A DNA stretch of 64,000 nucleotides from Paludibacteraceae bacterium. GTDB taxonomy: Bacteria > Bacteroidota > Bacteroidia > Bacteroidales > Paludibacteraceae. This document shows positions 43,585 through 52,639 of the stretch, in pieces (within the stretch, counting starts at the first letter, position 1; every line of letters begins with the position of its first letter). The notes beneath the pieces are model-generated. The model worked only from the letters and a program-made list of their open reading frames with translations, had not been told where the DNA came from and ran no database searches. The stretch covers positions 1 to 64,000 of the forward strand of contig JAFYSK010000063.1 in the NCBI GenBank assembly GCA_017559385.1. The letters run 5' to 3'. The position numbers and the translations under genes were made by a program.

Positions 43585-44583
43585 ATGATCATTCATCTTC
43601 CAAATACTATCACGCATGCACACGCACAAGAGTTAGCAGATGAGCTAGAGGCGCTGTATTTCGCCAAGGAGGCGTACCATGTGTTGGTGACAAGTCATAC
43701 GATACATACGCTGCCTTCTGAGATTGCAGCCATGGCATTACAGGTATGGGATATGCCTACGGATATGCAGTTGTCTGCACGCAGTTATATGCCTCATACT
43801 CATCGTGTTGCGATAGGTAACACGTATATTGGTGGCGATGGCCAGAATCAGCTGATGATAGCTGGTCCGTGCGCTGTGGAGAGCCGTGAGCAGATCGAAC
43901 AATCATGCCAGATGCTCAAGAGTTTGGGTATAAAAGTATTGCGTGCAGGCAGTTATAAGCCTCGTACTTCACCATATACCTTCCGTGGACTAGGCGAGGA
44001 TGGATTGAAATTGCTAACCGAGATGCGCGAGAAGTATGGTCTGCTGATAGCTACCGAGATGCGCGATGCTACCCATGCCGACAAGGTGATTGAGTATGCC
44101 GATATCGTGCAAGTGGGTGCTAAGGCGATGTATGATCATGGATTGTTGACAGCCGCGGGTCAGTCGGGCAAGCCTGTGATACTGAAGCGTGGATTTTCGG
44201 CTACATTGCAGGAGTTGGTACATGCTGCCGACTTTGTGATGAGTTGTGGCAATGACCAGGTGATGCTATGCGAACGCGGTATTCGTAGTTATGAGACGCA
44301 GACCCGTTTTACCTTGGATCTGTGCGGCGTAGCTTGGTTGAAGAAGCACTGCAACTTGCCTGTGATACTAGATCCTAGTCATGCTATGGGCTATGCCTAT
44401 GGTGTAGCGGACTTGGCTCGTGCGTGCACCGCCATGGGGGTAGATGGACTGTTGATAGAGACGCACCCTAAACCAGAGCAGGCTAAGAGTGATGCAGCGC
44501 AACAATTGAGTCACGAACAGTTTGAAGAGATGTATAAGAGTCTAGAACCTATCGCAAAGGCAGTGGGTAAGACTTTGATATAA
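43585..44583 (+). CDS. aroF: 3-deoxy-7-phosphoheptulonate (DAHP) synthase, class I-beta type
   Basis: 332 residues. It condenses PEP with erythrose-4-P, first step of the shikimate pathway. A regulatory-like N-terminal domain (1-88) precedes the TIM-barrel with MIAGPCAVESREQIE, RAGSYKPRTSPYTFRGLG, GAKAMYDHGLL, LKRGFSATLQE, PVILDPSHAMGY and ETHPKPEQAKSDA. It shares fold and chemistry with KdsA two genes upstream. 17 nt after kdsD, so the operon joins LPS-sugar and aromatic precursors. Confidence 0.93.
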   Translation: MIIHLPNTITHAHAQELADELEALYFAKEAYHVLVTSHTIHTLPSEIAAMALQVWDMPTDMQLSARSYMPHTHRVAIGNTYIGGDGQNQLMIAGPCAVESREQIEQSCQMLKSLGIKVLRAGSYKPRTSPYTFRGLGEDGLKLLTEMREKYGLLIATEMRDATHADKVIEYADIVQVGAKAMYDHGLLTAAGQSGKPVILKRGFSATLQELVHAADFVMSCGNDQVMLCERGIRSYETQTRFTLDLCGVAWLKKHCNLPVILDPSHAMGYAYGVADLARACTAMGVDGLLIETHPKPEQAKSDAAQQLSHEQFEEMYKSLEPIAKAVGKTLI

Positions 44584-44614
44584 GAGACTTATTTTAATAT
44601 AGTGAAAAACAGCT

Positions 44615-46924
44615 ATGAATACAATCGTATCAAAGAGATTCTTTTCAGAGAATGTAGCTGAAATAGTAGTAGAGGCACCGTTGATAGCTCGCAGTAGAAA
44701 GGCGGGTCACTTTGTGATGGTTCGCGTGGATAAGCACAGCGAGCGTATGCCGTTGACCATCGCGGATGCCGATGTAGATAAAGGTACTATCACACTGGTA
44801 GTACAGCGTATAGGTGTATCATCCAACAAGTTGTGTGCCTTGGAGGCCGGCGATGAGTTGGCCGACTTAGTAGGTCCATTGGGTAAGGCTACTGATATCA
44901 AGAAGTTTGGTACGGTGGTTTGTGCCTGCGGTGGTGTAGGTGCAGCTCCGATGTTACCTATAGCAAAGGCACTGAAGGAGGCGGGCAACCGTGTGATAAC
45001 GGTATTGGCAGCCCGCAATGCCGATTTGATCATTCTGAAGGAGCAGTTGGAGGCAGTATCGGACGAGGTGATTGTGATGACCGATGATGGTTCGATGGGT
45101 CAGAAGGGCCTGGTAACCAATGGCGTGGAGCAAGTGATCAATCGTGAACAGGTGGACAAGTGTGTGACTATCGGTCCAGCTATCATGATGAAGTTTGTGG
45201 CGTTGACCACCAAGAAATATAATGTACCTACCGAAGCCAGCTTGAACACCATTATGGTGGATGGTACGGGTATGTGCGGCGCATGCCGTGTTACGGTAGC
45301 AGGCAAAACCAAGTTTGTATGCGTGGATGGTCCTGAGTTTGACGCTCATGCAGTGGATTTTGATGAGATGTTGACTCGTCTGCGTCAGTACAAGAACGAG
45401 GAAGTGGCCGCATACGAAGCTAGCATGCAACATCATGTGCAGGAGCAACATAATGGCCGTTGTACCTCGAATGAGTGTGAGGAGGTTATACATGATGTGG
45501 CCCCAGTGCAGTTGACGGCTAAGGAGCGCGTGGCTATCCCTCGCGTAAAGATGAACGAGGTGGAGCCTGCAGTGCGTATTCAGTCGTTGCACCTAGAGGT
45601 GAATCAAGGTTTGAGCTTTGAGCAAGCGGTGACAGAGGCGCATCGTTGTTTGAACTGTAAGAAACCTACCTGTGTGGAGGGATGCCCGGTGAATATTAAT
45701 ATTCCTGGTTTTATCAAGCAACTGGAGATAGGTAATGTTGTAGGTGCGGCGCAAATTATAGGCGAGAGCAGTACGCTGCCAGCAGTATGTGGCCGTGTGT
45801 GTCCACAGGAGAAACAATGTGAGGCGCAGTGCATCCATGTGAAGATGGGCAAGGCGCCAGTGGCGATAGGTTATCTAGAGCGCTTTGTGGCGGATCATGC
45901 GCCAAAGGCGCCTGTTTCAGAGTTCCAGAGTTTTAAAGTTCCAGAGTCAAAAGTAGGCAAGAAGGTAGCTGTGGTTGGTAGTGGTCCTGCGGGTTTGGCT
46001 TTTGCCGGTGATATGGCTAAGTATGGCTATGATGTGACTGTGTTTGAGGCATTGCACGAGATAGGTGGTGTGCTGAAATATGGCATACCTGAGTTCCGCT
46101 TGCCAAACAGTGTGGTAGATCTTGAGATAGAGGGTCTGCGTGCACTGGGTGTGAACTTCCAAACAGATACGATTATTGGTAAGACACTGAGTGTAGAGGA
46201 CTTGCAATCAGCAGGTTATGAAGGTGTGTTTGTAGGTAGTGGCGCCGGTTTGCCTCGTTTTATGGGTATCCCTGGTGAGAACCTCAATGGTGTACTATCG
46301 TGCAACGAATACTTGACTCGTGTTAACCTGATGAACGCTGCTTCGGCTGCTTCGGATACACCGGTGTTACTAGCCAAGAATGTGGCGGTGATAGGTGGTG
46401 GTAACACAGCGATGGATGCGGTGCGTACAGCCAAGCGACTGGGTGCAGAGCGTGCTATGGTTATTTATCGTCGCAGCGAGGAGGAGATGCCTGCTCGTAT
46501 AGAGGAGGTGCGTCATGCCAAAGAGGAAGGTGTGGAGTTCTTGACGCTGCATAATCCATTGGAATACCATGCGGATGAGAATGGCCGCGTGAAGGAGGTA
46601 GTGCTGCAAGTGATGGAGCTAGGTGAGCCAGATGAGTCGGGCAGACGCAGTCCGGTGCCTGTAGAGGGTCAGACTGTGACGGTAGCCGTAGATGAAGTAA
46701 TCGTGAGTGTAGGTGTAAGTCCTAACCCATTGATTCCTGCTAGTGTGGCGGGCTTAGAGGTATCTAAGCGTGGTACTATCGTGGTGAACGAACAGATGCA
46801 GTCGTCGTTGCCAATGTTGTTTGCTGGTGGCGATATTGTGCGTGGCGGTGCAACAGTGATTTTGGCCATGGCTGATGGTAGAAAAGCGGCCAAGGCAATG
46901 CATGAGTATTTGATTAATCAATAA
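44615..46924 (+). CDS. fused NfnA-NfnB-type ferredoxin:NADP oxidoreductase / GltD-like protein
   Basis: 769 residues. Residues 1-280 are a ferredoxin-reductase/PyrK-like FAD-NAD domain with a [2Fe-2S] site (TGMCGACRVTV ... FVCVDGP). Residues 320-769 are a GltD-type half: 4Fe-4S cysteines CLNCKKPTCVEGCPVN, FAD loop VAVVGSGPAGLAFAGD, NADPH loop VAVIGGGNTAMDAVRT, end LFAGGDIVRGGATVILAMAD. Such fusions are usually annotated as dihydroorotate dehydrogenase B NAD subunit/glutamate synthase, and resemble electron-bifurcating NfnAB. Residues 428-446 between the halves are encoded by a mini-hairpin plus TTCAGAGTTCCAGAG repeats. Confidence 0.88.
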   Translation: MNTIVSKRFFSENVAEIVVEAPLIARSRKAGHFVMVRVDKHSERMPLTIADADVDKGTITLVVQRIGVSSNKLCALEAGDELADLVGPLGKATDIKKFGTVVCACGGVGAAPMLPIAKALKEAGNRVITVLAARNADLIILKEQLEAVSDEVIVMTDDGSMGQKGLVTNGVEQVINREQVDKCVTIGPAIMMKFVALTTKKYNVPTEASLNTIMVDGTGMCGACRVTVAGKTKFVCVDGPEFDAHAVDFDEMLTRLRQYKNEEVAAYEASMQHHVQEQHNGRCTSNECEEVIHDVAPVQLTAKERVAIPRVKMNEVEPAVRIQSLHLEVNQGLSFEQAVTEAHRCLNCKKPTCVEGCPVNINIPGFIKQLEIGNVVGAAQIIGESSTLPAVCGRVCPQEKQCEAQCIHVKMGKAPVAIGYLERFVADHAPKAPVSEFQSFKVPESKVGKKVAVVGSGPAGLAFAGDMAKYGYDVTVFEALHEIGGVLKYGIPEFRLPNSVVDLEIEGLRALGVNFQTDTIIGKTLSVEDLQSAGYEGVFVGSGAGLPRFMGIPGENLNGVLSCNEYLTRVNLMNAASAASDTPVLLAKNVAVIGGGNTAMDAVRTAKRLGAERAMVIYRRSEEEMPARIEEVRHAKEEGVEFLTLHNPLEYHADENGRVKEVVLQVMELGEPDESGRRSPVPVEGQTVTVAVDEVIVSVGVSPNPLIPASVAGLEVSKRGTIVVNEQMQSSLPMLFAGGDIVRGGATVILAMADGRKAAKAMHEYLINQ

Positions 46925-46930
46925 TATAGT

Positions 46931-47662
46931 ATGAGAAAATTAGCAATATTTATCCTGATAGCATTATGTTTTGCTGCTTGTCATCAACCAGGTAAGGTAG
47001 TGAGTAAGATCAGCAAAATACATATGATAGATTCTACTTTGGATGCGCAGCAAGATACCCAATATCTGGCGTATATAGCGCCTATCAAAGCCGATTTGGA
47101 GAAGCAATTGGATCAAGTGATAGGTCATGCACCCGAACCATTGGCTGTTTTTCAGCCTGAATGTCCAATGTTGAACTGGGCAACGGATGCGTTGCTAGCA
47201 ATGGCTAGAAAATACAGTCCAGAGCCCGTCGATATTGCTGTGGTCAATATAGGAGGTATGCGTTGTAGTTGGGGCCAAGGCGATATTACCTTGCGCCATG
47301 TGTTTGAGCTGATGCCTTTTGACAACGAACTGGTGGTTTTGACATTGACTGGTCAGGATCTGATGGATCTGTGCAAGGTGTTTGCCATCACAGGTGGCGA
47401 AGGTGCTGCGGGTATGCAGATTACCGTGAAGGCAGATACCATAGAAGCTCTAGTGGGAGATAAACCCATTGACCTTGCTGCTAGCTACAAAGTAGCTACG
47501 AGTGATTATTTGAGTCAAGGCAATGACGGTATGGAACCGCTAAAGAACAGCACGCACACATGGAAATCGGATCGTAAGATTCGCGATTTGTATATTGAGC
47601 ATATTGAGCTCAATAAGGTAGTGGAGGCGCATGTGGATGGTAGATTTGTAATAGAAAAATAA
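46931..47662 (+). CDS. lipoprotein with 5'-nucleotidase C-terminal domain
   Basis: 243 residues with a lipoprotein signal (FILIALCFAACHQ, Cys at about 17). The rest is a 5'-nucleotidase C-terminal (UshA-type substrate-binding) domain: NWATDALLAMA, VAVVNIGGMRCSWGQGDIT, FELMPFDNELVVLTLTG, and YKVATSDYLSQGNDGM. The metallophosphatase half that does the catalysis is not in this protein, and the following gene is a dipeptidase, so the usual partner is absent or elsewhere. Confidence 0.85.
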   Translation: MRKLAIFILIALCFAACHQPGKVVSKISKIHMIDSTLDAQQDTQYLAYIAPIKADLEKQLDQVIGHAPEPLAVFQPECPMLNWATDALLAMARKYSPEPVDIAVVNIGGMRCSWGQGDITLRHVFELMPFDNELVVLTLTGQDLMDLCKVFAITGGEGAAGMQITVKADTIEALVGDKPIDLAASYKVATSDYLSQGNDGMEPLKNSTHTWKSDRKIRDLYIEHIELNKVVEAHVDGRFVIEK

Positions 47663-47669
47663 TTGGGAT

Positions 47670-49301
47670 ATGAAAAAGATATATTTGATAATGGCGCTTT
47701 CATGCGCGTGGATAGCAGGTATGGCCTGCACCAATTTCTTGGTAGGTAAAGATGCATCTATGGATGGTAGTACAATGGTATCGTATGCCGCTGATAGTTA
47801 TGCACTTTATGGATTCTTACACCACTCTCCAGCCGCAGATCATCCAGCAGGTGCTGTGCGTGAGGTGAAGGACTGGGATACCGGTAAACCACTCTGCACT
47901 ATTCCACAGGTGGCTCACACCTACAATGTGGTGGGTAATATGAACGAACATCAATTGACCATCGGCGAGACTACCTGGGGTGGTCGTGCTGAATTGGAAG
48001 CGGGCGAGGGTATTGATTATGGATCATTGATTTATATTGCTTTGGAGCGTTGTAAGACAGCTCGCGAAGCGATTAAATGTATGACTGATTTGGTGGCTGA
48101 ATATGGCTATGCATCATCGGGTGAGACCTTCTCAATAGCTGATCCTAACGAGGTATGGATGATGGAGTTGATAGGTAAAGGTAAAGTGGAGAAAGGTGCC
48201 GTATGGGTAGCTACCCGTGTACCAGATCATTGTATAGCGGCGCATGCTAATCAAGCGCGATTCACCACCATCAACTTCAAGGACAAAGAGAACTGGATGT
48301 GGAGCAAGGATGTGGTAGAGTTTGCCCGTAAGCAAGGCTACTTTGAGGGTAAGGATAAAGACTTTAACTTCCAAGAGGCTTATGCACCATACGACTTCTC
48401 TGGTTTGTACGTATGCGAGGCACGAGTATGGTCGTTCTTCCGTAAGTTCTCCAACGATATGGATAAGTACTATGATTTTGCTACTGGCAAGACATTTGTG
48501 GAGACAGGCGGAAAGTGCGCCGGCGAGCGTATGCCATTGTATATTAAACCTAATCATAAGGTGAGCGCACAAGAATTGAAAGACTGTATGCGTGACCAAT
48601 ATGAGGGTACTCCGTTGGATATTACTCAAGGTCCTGATGCGGGTCCATGGAATAGCAAGCTGCGCTATGGTTCGTTGGGCTTTAAGTTGGATTCGGTGCA
48701 ATACTGGTTTGAGCGTCCTATTGCTACCCAACAAACAGCATGGTCGTTTGTAGCACAAATGCGTGGTTATGAGTCAGCTAAAGCTGGTGGTATCTTTTGG
48801 TTTGGTGTGGACGATGCAGCATCTACCGTGTATGTGCCTATGTATTGCACCATCACTGAGGTGCCAGAATGCTTCAAAGAGGGCAATGGCGATATGTATA
48901 ATTACTCGCCAACATCGGCTTGGTGGACCTATAATATCGTAGCTAACTGGGCATATACCAAGTATTCGGCTATGATGCCTGATATCAAGAAGGTACAAGC
49001 AGCTTGGGAGGATAAGTTCAACAGCCAAGTTGAGACCATTGATGCTCAGGTGGCTAACATGGATGCTGCACAAGCGGCAGCGTTCTTGACTAAGTACTCT
49101 GTTGCACAAGCGCAAGAGTCCACCGCGGCGTGGAAAGAGCTAGGTATCTATCTGTTTGTTAAGTACCTAGACGGCCAAGAACGCAAGGAGAAAGACGGTG
49201 AGTTCCTCCGCAACGCCTACGGCGAACCTGAAGGACCAAACCGCAAGCCTTACCCAAGCTCATTCCTTGAGAGTGTACACGAGCATATTGCTCATGAGTG
49301 A
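47670..49301 (+). CDS. secreted C69-family dipeptidase
   Basis: 543 residues. A signal peptide (YLIMALSCAWIAGMA) is cut just before CTNFLVGKDAS, which exposes the N-terminal nucleophile Cys of this Ntn-hydrolase family. Further landmarks: STMVSYAADSY, GNMNEHQLTIGETTWGG, EVWMMELIGKG. Family members release dipeptides in the periplasm. Together with pepD directly downstream it suggests peptide scavenging: periplasmic cleavage, then cytoplasmic dipeptide hydrolysis. Confidence 0.9.
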   Translation: MKKIYLIMALSCAWIAGMACTNFLVGKDASMDGSTMVSYAADSYALYGFLHHSPAADHPAGAVREVKDWDTGKPLCTIPQVAHTYNVVGNMNEHQLTIGETTWGGRAELEAGEGIDYGSLIYIALERCKTAREAIKCMTDLVAEYGYASSGETFSIADPNEVWMMELIGKGKVEKGAVWVATRVPDHCIAAHANQARFTTINFKDKENWMWSKDVVEFARKQGYFEGKDKDFNFQEAYAPYDFSGLYVCEARVWSFFRKFSNDMDKYYDFATGKTFVETGGKCAGERMPLYIKPNHKVSAQELKDCMRDQYEGTPLDITQGPDAGPWNSKLRYGSLGFKLDSVQYWFERPIATQQTAWSFVAQMRGYESAKAGGIFWFGVDDAASTVYVPMYCTITEVPECFKEGNGDMYNYSPTSAWWTYNIVANWAYTKYSAMMPDIKKVQAAWEDKFNSQVETIDAQVANMDAAQAAAFLTKYSVAQAQESTAAWKELGIYLFVKYLDGQERKEKDGEFLRNAYGEPEGPNRKPYPSSFLESVHEHIAHE

Positions 49302-49336
49302 AAAGTTGAATGTTTAAAGTTTAAAGGCAAGGAAAT

Positions 49337-50809
49337 ATGAATATACAAGAATTGCAACCAAAAGAGGTTTTCTCTATCTTCCATGAGATTACCCAAGTGC
49401 CTCGCCCATCGAAGCGCGAAGGCAAGATTATTGAATGGCTCAAGGCGTTTGCCGTAAAGCATAATCTGGAACATACAGTAGATGAAGCTGGCAATATCAT
49501 CATGCGCAAACCTGCTACTCCTGGCTACGAAGATAAACCAGGCGTGATTTTGCAAGCGCATATGGATATGGTGTGCGAGAAGAACAACGATACTGTACAC
49601 GATTTTGACAACGACCCTATCCATACTTATATTGATGGCGATTTTATCAAAGCTCAGGGCACTACCCTCGGCGCAGATAATGGCATCGGTATGGCATTGA
49701 TGTTGGCGGCTATTACTTCGGATACCTTGAAGCACCCTGCATTGGAATGCCTCTTTACGGTAGATGAGGAGACTGGTTTGACAGGCGCTTTCCGTCTGCA
49801 AGACGGCTGCCTCAATGGCAAACAACTCATCAACCTTGACTCGGAGGACGATGGTCAGGTGTTCATCGGCTGCGCAGGTGGTATTGACACCCTCGCCAAA
49901 ATGCACTATCAGCCTATATCCAATATCCAATTGCCAATAGCCAATAGCCTGCTAGCGATACAAATTAAAGTAGGCGGATTGATGGGTGGTCACTCAGGCG
50001 ATGATATCAACAAAGGTCGTGGCAATGCCAATAAGATCCTCGTGCGTTTCCTCTATCAAGTGATGCAAGCTACTGATATGCGATTAGCTACAATCAATGG
50101 CGGTAACCTACGCAACGCGATTGCGCGTGAGGCAGAGGCGTTGATTGCTATCCCTATGTCATACAAGGAGGATATTCGTGTGATGCTCAATCATTATATC
50201 GCTACGATTGAGGCGGAGCTTGGCGATGTAGAGAAGGACTTCTTCATGCATCTAGAGACAACCGATATGCCAGCCTTGTTTGTTCCTGCAGACAAAGCTA
50301 AAGTGCTTATCCAAGCACTTTATGCTTGCCCTCACGGTATGACCGCGATGTCAAAGACCATGCCTGGCTTGGTAGAGACTAGTACCAACCTCGCTAGCGT
50401 GAAGATGAAAGAGGATGAGAAGGGTGCGTTTGTTGAGATCAATACTAGCCAACGCTCTTCTATTGAGAGTAAGAAGCACGATATCAAGCAGATGGTAGAG
50501 TGTGCTTTGGCATTGGCTTGCGACGAGGTGACCCACGGCGACGGCTACCCAGGTTGGGCGCCTAACCCACAATCACCTTTGTTGGAAGTGACCAAGAAAG
50601 CATATCAAGACCTCTTTGCTGCGGAGCCAAAGGTGTTGGCTATCCACGCAGGCTTGGAGTGCGGTTTGTTCTTGGAGAAGTATCCATATTTGGATATGGT
50701 GTCTATTGGCCCACAAATGTTCGGTGTTCACTCTCCACAAGAGCGCTTGAGTATTGCTTCTACGGGCAAATGCTGGGAGTGGTTGAAACGCGTATTGGAG
50801 ACCTTATAG
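49337..50809 (+). CDS. pepD: aminoacyl-histidine dipeptidase (M20 family)
   Basis: 490 residues, typical length. A two-metal M20 peptidase hydrolysing dipeptides such as carnosine in the cytoplasm. Metal-site motifs: LQAHMDMVCEKN, LGADNGIGMAL, VDEETGLTGAF; dimerisation region GGHSGDDINKGRGNANK; final FGVHSPQERLSI with the last His ligand. Residues about 193-204 are encoded by CCAATATCC/GCCAATAGCC repeats and look like inserted phrase DNA. The 49302-49336 gap again holds GTTTAAAGTTTAAAGG. Confidence 0.93.
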   Translation: MNIQELQPKEVFSIFHEITQVPRPSKREGKIIEWLKAFAVKHNLEHTVDEAGNIIMRKPATPGYEDKPGVILQAHMDMVCEKNNDTVHDFDNDPIHTYIDGDFIKAQGTTLGADNGIGMALMLAAITSDTLKHPALECLFTVDEETGLTGAFRLQDGCLNGKQLINLDSEDDGQVFIGCAGGIDTLAKMHYQPISNIQLPIANSLLAIQIKVGGLMGGHSGDDINKGRGNANKILVRFLYQVMQATDMRLATINGGNLRNAIAREAEALIAIPMSYKEDIRVMLNHYIATIEAELGDVEKDFFMHLETTDMPALFVPADKAKVLIQALYACPHGMTAMSKTMPGLVETSTNLASVKMKEDEKGAFVEINTSQRSSIESKKHDIKQMVECALALACDEVTHGDGYPGWAPNPQSPLLEVTKKAYQDLFAAEPKVLAIHAGLECGLFLEKYPYLDMVSIGPQMFGVHSPQERLSIASTGKCWEWLKRVLETL

Positions 50810-50857
50810 ATATTTGTCACTAAACAGTAGGCGCAAAGCGCCGTCCGCTAAACCAAA

Positions 50858-50893
50858 TCGCCACTTGTGCATCAAGCACGGGTGGCGAATTTG
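50858..50893. terminator. terminator-like hairpin between convergent genes
   Basis: TCGCCAC..GTGC / GCAC..GTGGCGA, 13 pairs with two G-T wobbles, followed by TTTG. Just before it lies the mini-hairpin GGCGC-AAA-GCGCC (50830-50842). It can serve pepD (plus) and glycogen synthase (minus). Confidence 0.65.
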
Positions 50894-51011
50894 TTTATCA
50901 CTTATCACTCATAGTTTATACCTATATTTAAGATTCTGTTCTTCTTTATGTTAGTTGTATCTACCGAGAGAACTCCGAGAGACGACCGAGAGAAGAGCGC
51001 ATCAACCACCA

Positions 51012-51035
51012 CTTAAAAATCGCACGATTTTTAAG
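51012..51035. repeat. palindrome CTTAAAAATCG / CGATTTTTAAG
   Basis: A perfect 11-bp stem with a 2-nt loop. A 15-bp word TTTAAGATTCTGTTC occurs twice, at 50927-50941 and 51030-51044, the second overlapping the palindrome. The stretch between holds CCGAGAGAACTCCGAGAG repeats. Possibly a decayed relative of the long-hairpin element. Confidence 0.55.
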
Positions 51036-51102
51036 ATTCTGTTCCCTTGTACCTAAATACAAAAATGGCTTTTTATTAAGATAGTCTTATATCTATTATA
51101 GA

Positions 51103-52617
51103 TTATTGACGAACGGTGGCTTTCTTCAGAGCGATGCTATAGGCTTCGCGGTAGTATGTGAAGAAGTTCTTCCACTCGGCTTGCAATGCCAAGTCCACGG
51201 CTGCCTTGCGAGCGGCAGCTACTTTGCGTGGCGTGAGCGAGAGGTAATACTCAATCGTATTGACAATATGATAGATGACATCATCGGTATTGCTATCGTT
51301 GCGATAAATAACCGCTACACCCTTGTCAATCGTCGTGCAACCCTGCTCCTCGCACCATACGCCATAGCCACTCAAGCTAGTGGTGATAGTAGGCACATGG
51401 AATGCCATACTCTCAAGCGGGGTGTAGCCCCATGGCTCGTAGTAACTTGGGAAGATGGTTAAATCTAGACCGATGAGCAAATCGTAATATGGCAGGTTGA
51501 GTACGCCATCATTGCCATTGAGGTAAGTAGGCACAAAGACTACATGCACATTACCGACGGTAAAGTCTTGGCGATCGAGGTAAGGGATCATGACGAAGGC
51601 GATGACTTGCTTTAAACCGCTTGCGCTGTTAGAAGTTAGACCGCCTTGCGCTGTTAGACCGCTGCGCTGTTGGATTTCGCCGAGGCGAGTGAGAGATTCG
51701 ATGAAAACATCGATGCCTTTGTTCTTCCACTCGTAGCGGCCTGCTGTACCGATGAGCATATCAGTTGCCTTGGCGTCAATACCCTTCGCGCGTGCAAGAG
51801 ATATTAATGTATTGCGTGCACGCTTACGAGCGGCATCAAACTCCTTGCCTTGTGGCACGAAGCCTTGCTCGAAGCCGTTAGGAGTGACGATATCCACAGG
51901 TTTGTCGAGCAATTGCTTGCACTCACGAGCGGTAAGGTCGCTAACGGTAGTGAAGCAGTCGCAGAGGTGTGCAGCTTTCTTCTCCGCAGAGTGCTTGCTG
52001 ACCATATTGAGTTCCCCCGCCATTTGGTCGCCTTGGAAAGCATCAAAGCAGTCGTATAGAGGTTTGTAGTTGCCCGCGATACTGCGACCAATGCTAGTAG
52101 CATGTGTGGTAAAGAGGGTGCCTATTTTAGGGCAATGCTCGCGGAGATAGAGTATGGTGAATGCCGTTTGCCACTCGTTGCAATGCATGACGGTGGTAGG
52201 CATGTCTAGATGCTTGTACAAGCTTTCTGCCACTTGTCCTACAGCGTAAGCAAAGAGGCAACTCTCGTCGTAATCGCCATAAGCGGCATGGCTTTGGATG
52301 CCAAACTTCTCCCACATATGACCAAATATTTGGTCTTTCTCAGCCCATAGTTCGTCCCACTTGAGGAGTACGGCAATAGGTTTGCCTGGCACTTGCCAAC
52401 GGCCTATGCGCACACCTTTAGGGCGCCAGCCTTTGAGAAGTGTTTTGCTCTCTTTGAAAGTAAGATTGGAATGATCGCCAAAATCGGGACCGAAGAAGAT
52501 AACTTTGTCTTTATGTTCTGCTTGCATGGAAGCGGCGCGGGTAGATAGTACAGCATAGATGCCGCCTACGCGATTGCACACTTCCCAACTGGTTTCAAAT
52601 ATATATTCTGGTTGCAT
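51103..52617 (-). CDS. glycogen synthase / GT3-like glycosyltransferase
   Basis: 504 residues. It transfers glucose from a nucleotide donor to glycogen. N-terminal donor-site region FETSWEVCNRVGGIYAVLST, then FTTHATSIGRSIAGN, CDCFTTVSDLTARE, VTPNGFEQGF; C-domain AGRYEWKNKGIDVFIESL and the donor-binding SYYEPWGYTPLESMAF. This is the eukaryote-like (GT3) form common in Bacteroidota. Residues about 315-335 (DNA 51612-51672) come from a TTGCGCTGTTAGACCG tandem phrase and look inserted. Last gene of the 55150-51103 operon. Confidence 0.87.
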   Translation of the reverse strand: MQPEYIFETSWEVCNRVGGIYAVLSTRAASMQAEHKDKVIFFGPDFGDHSNLTFKESKTLLKGWRPKGVRIGRWQVPGKPIAVLLKWDELWAEKDQIFGHMWEKFGIQSHAAYGDYDESCLFAYAVGQVAESLYKHLDMPTTVMHCNEWQTAFTILYLREHCPKIGTLFTTHATSIGRSIAGNYKPLYDCFDAFQGDQMAGELNMVSKHSAEKKAAHLCDCFTTVSDLTARECKQLLDKPVDIVTPNGFEQGFVPQGKEFDAARKRARNTLISLARAKGIDAKATDMLIGTAGRYEWKNKGIDVFIESLTRLGEIQQRSGLTAQGGLTSNSASGLKQVIAFVMIPYLDRQDFTVGNVHVVFVPTYLNGNDGVLNLPYYDLLIGLDLTIFPSYYEPWGYTPLESMAFHVPTITTSLSGYGVWCEEQGCTTIDKGVAVIYRNDSNTDDVIYHIVNTIEYYLSLTPRKVAAARKAAVDLALQAEWKNFFTYYREAYSIALKKATVRQ

Positions 52618-52639
52618 GTTTGTTGCTTATAGATGATGC

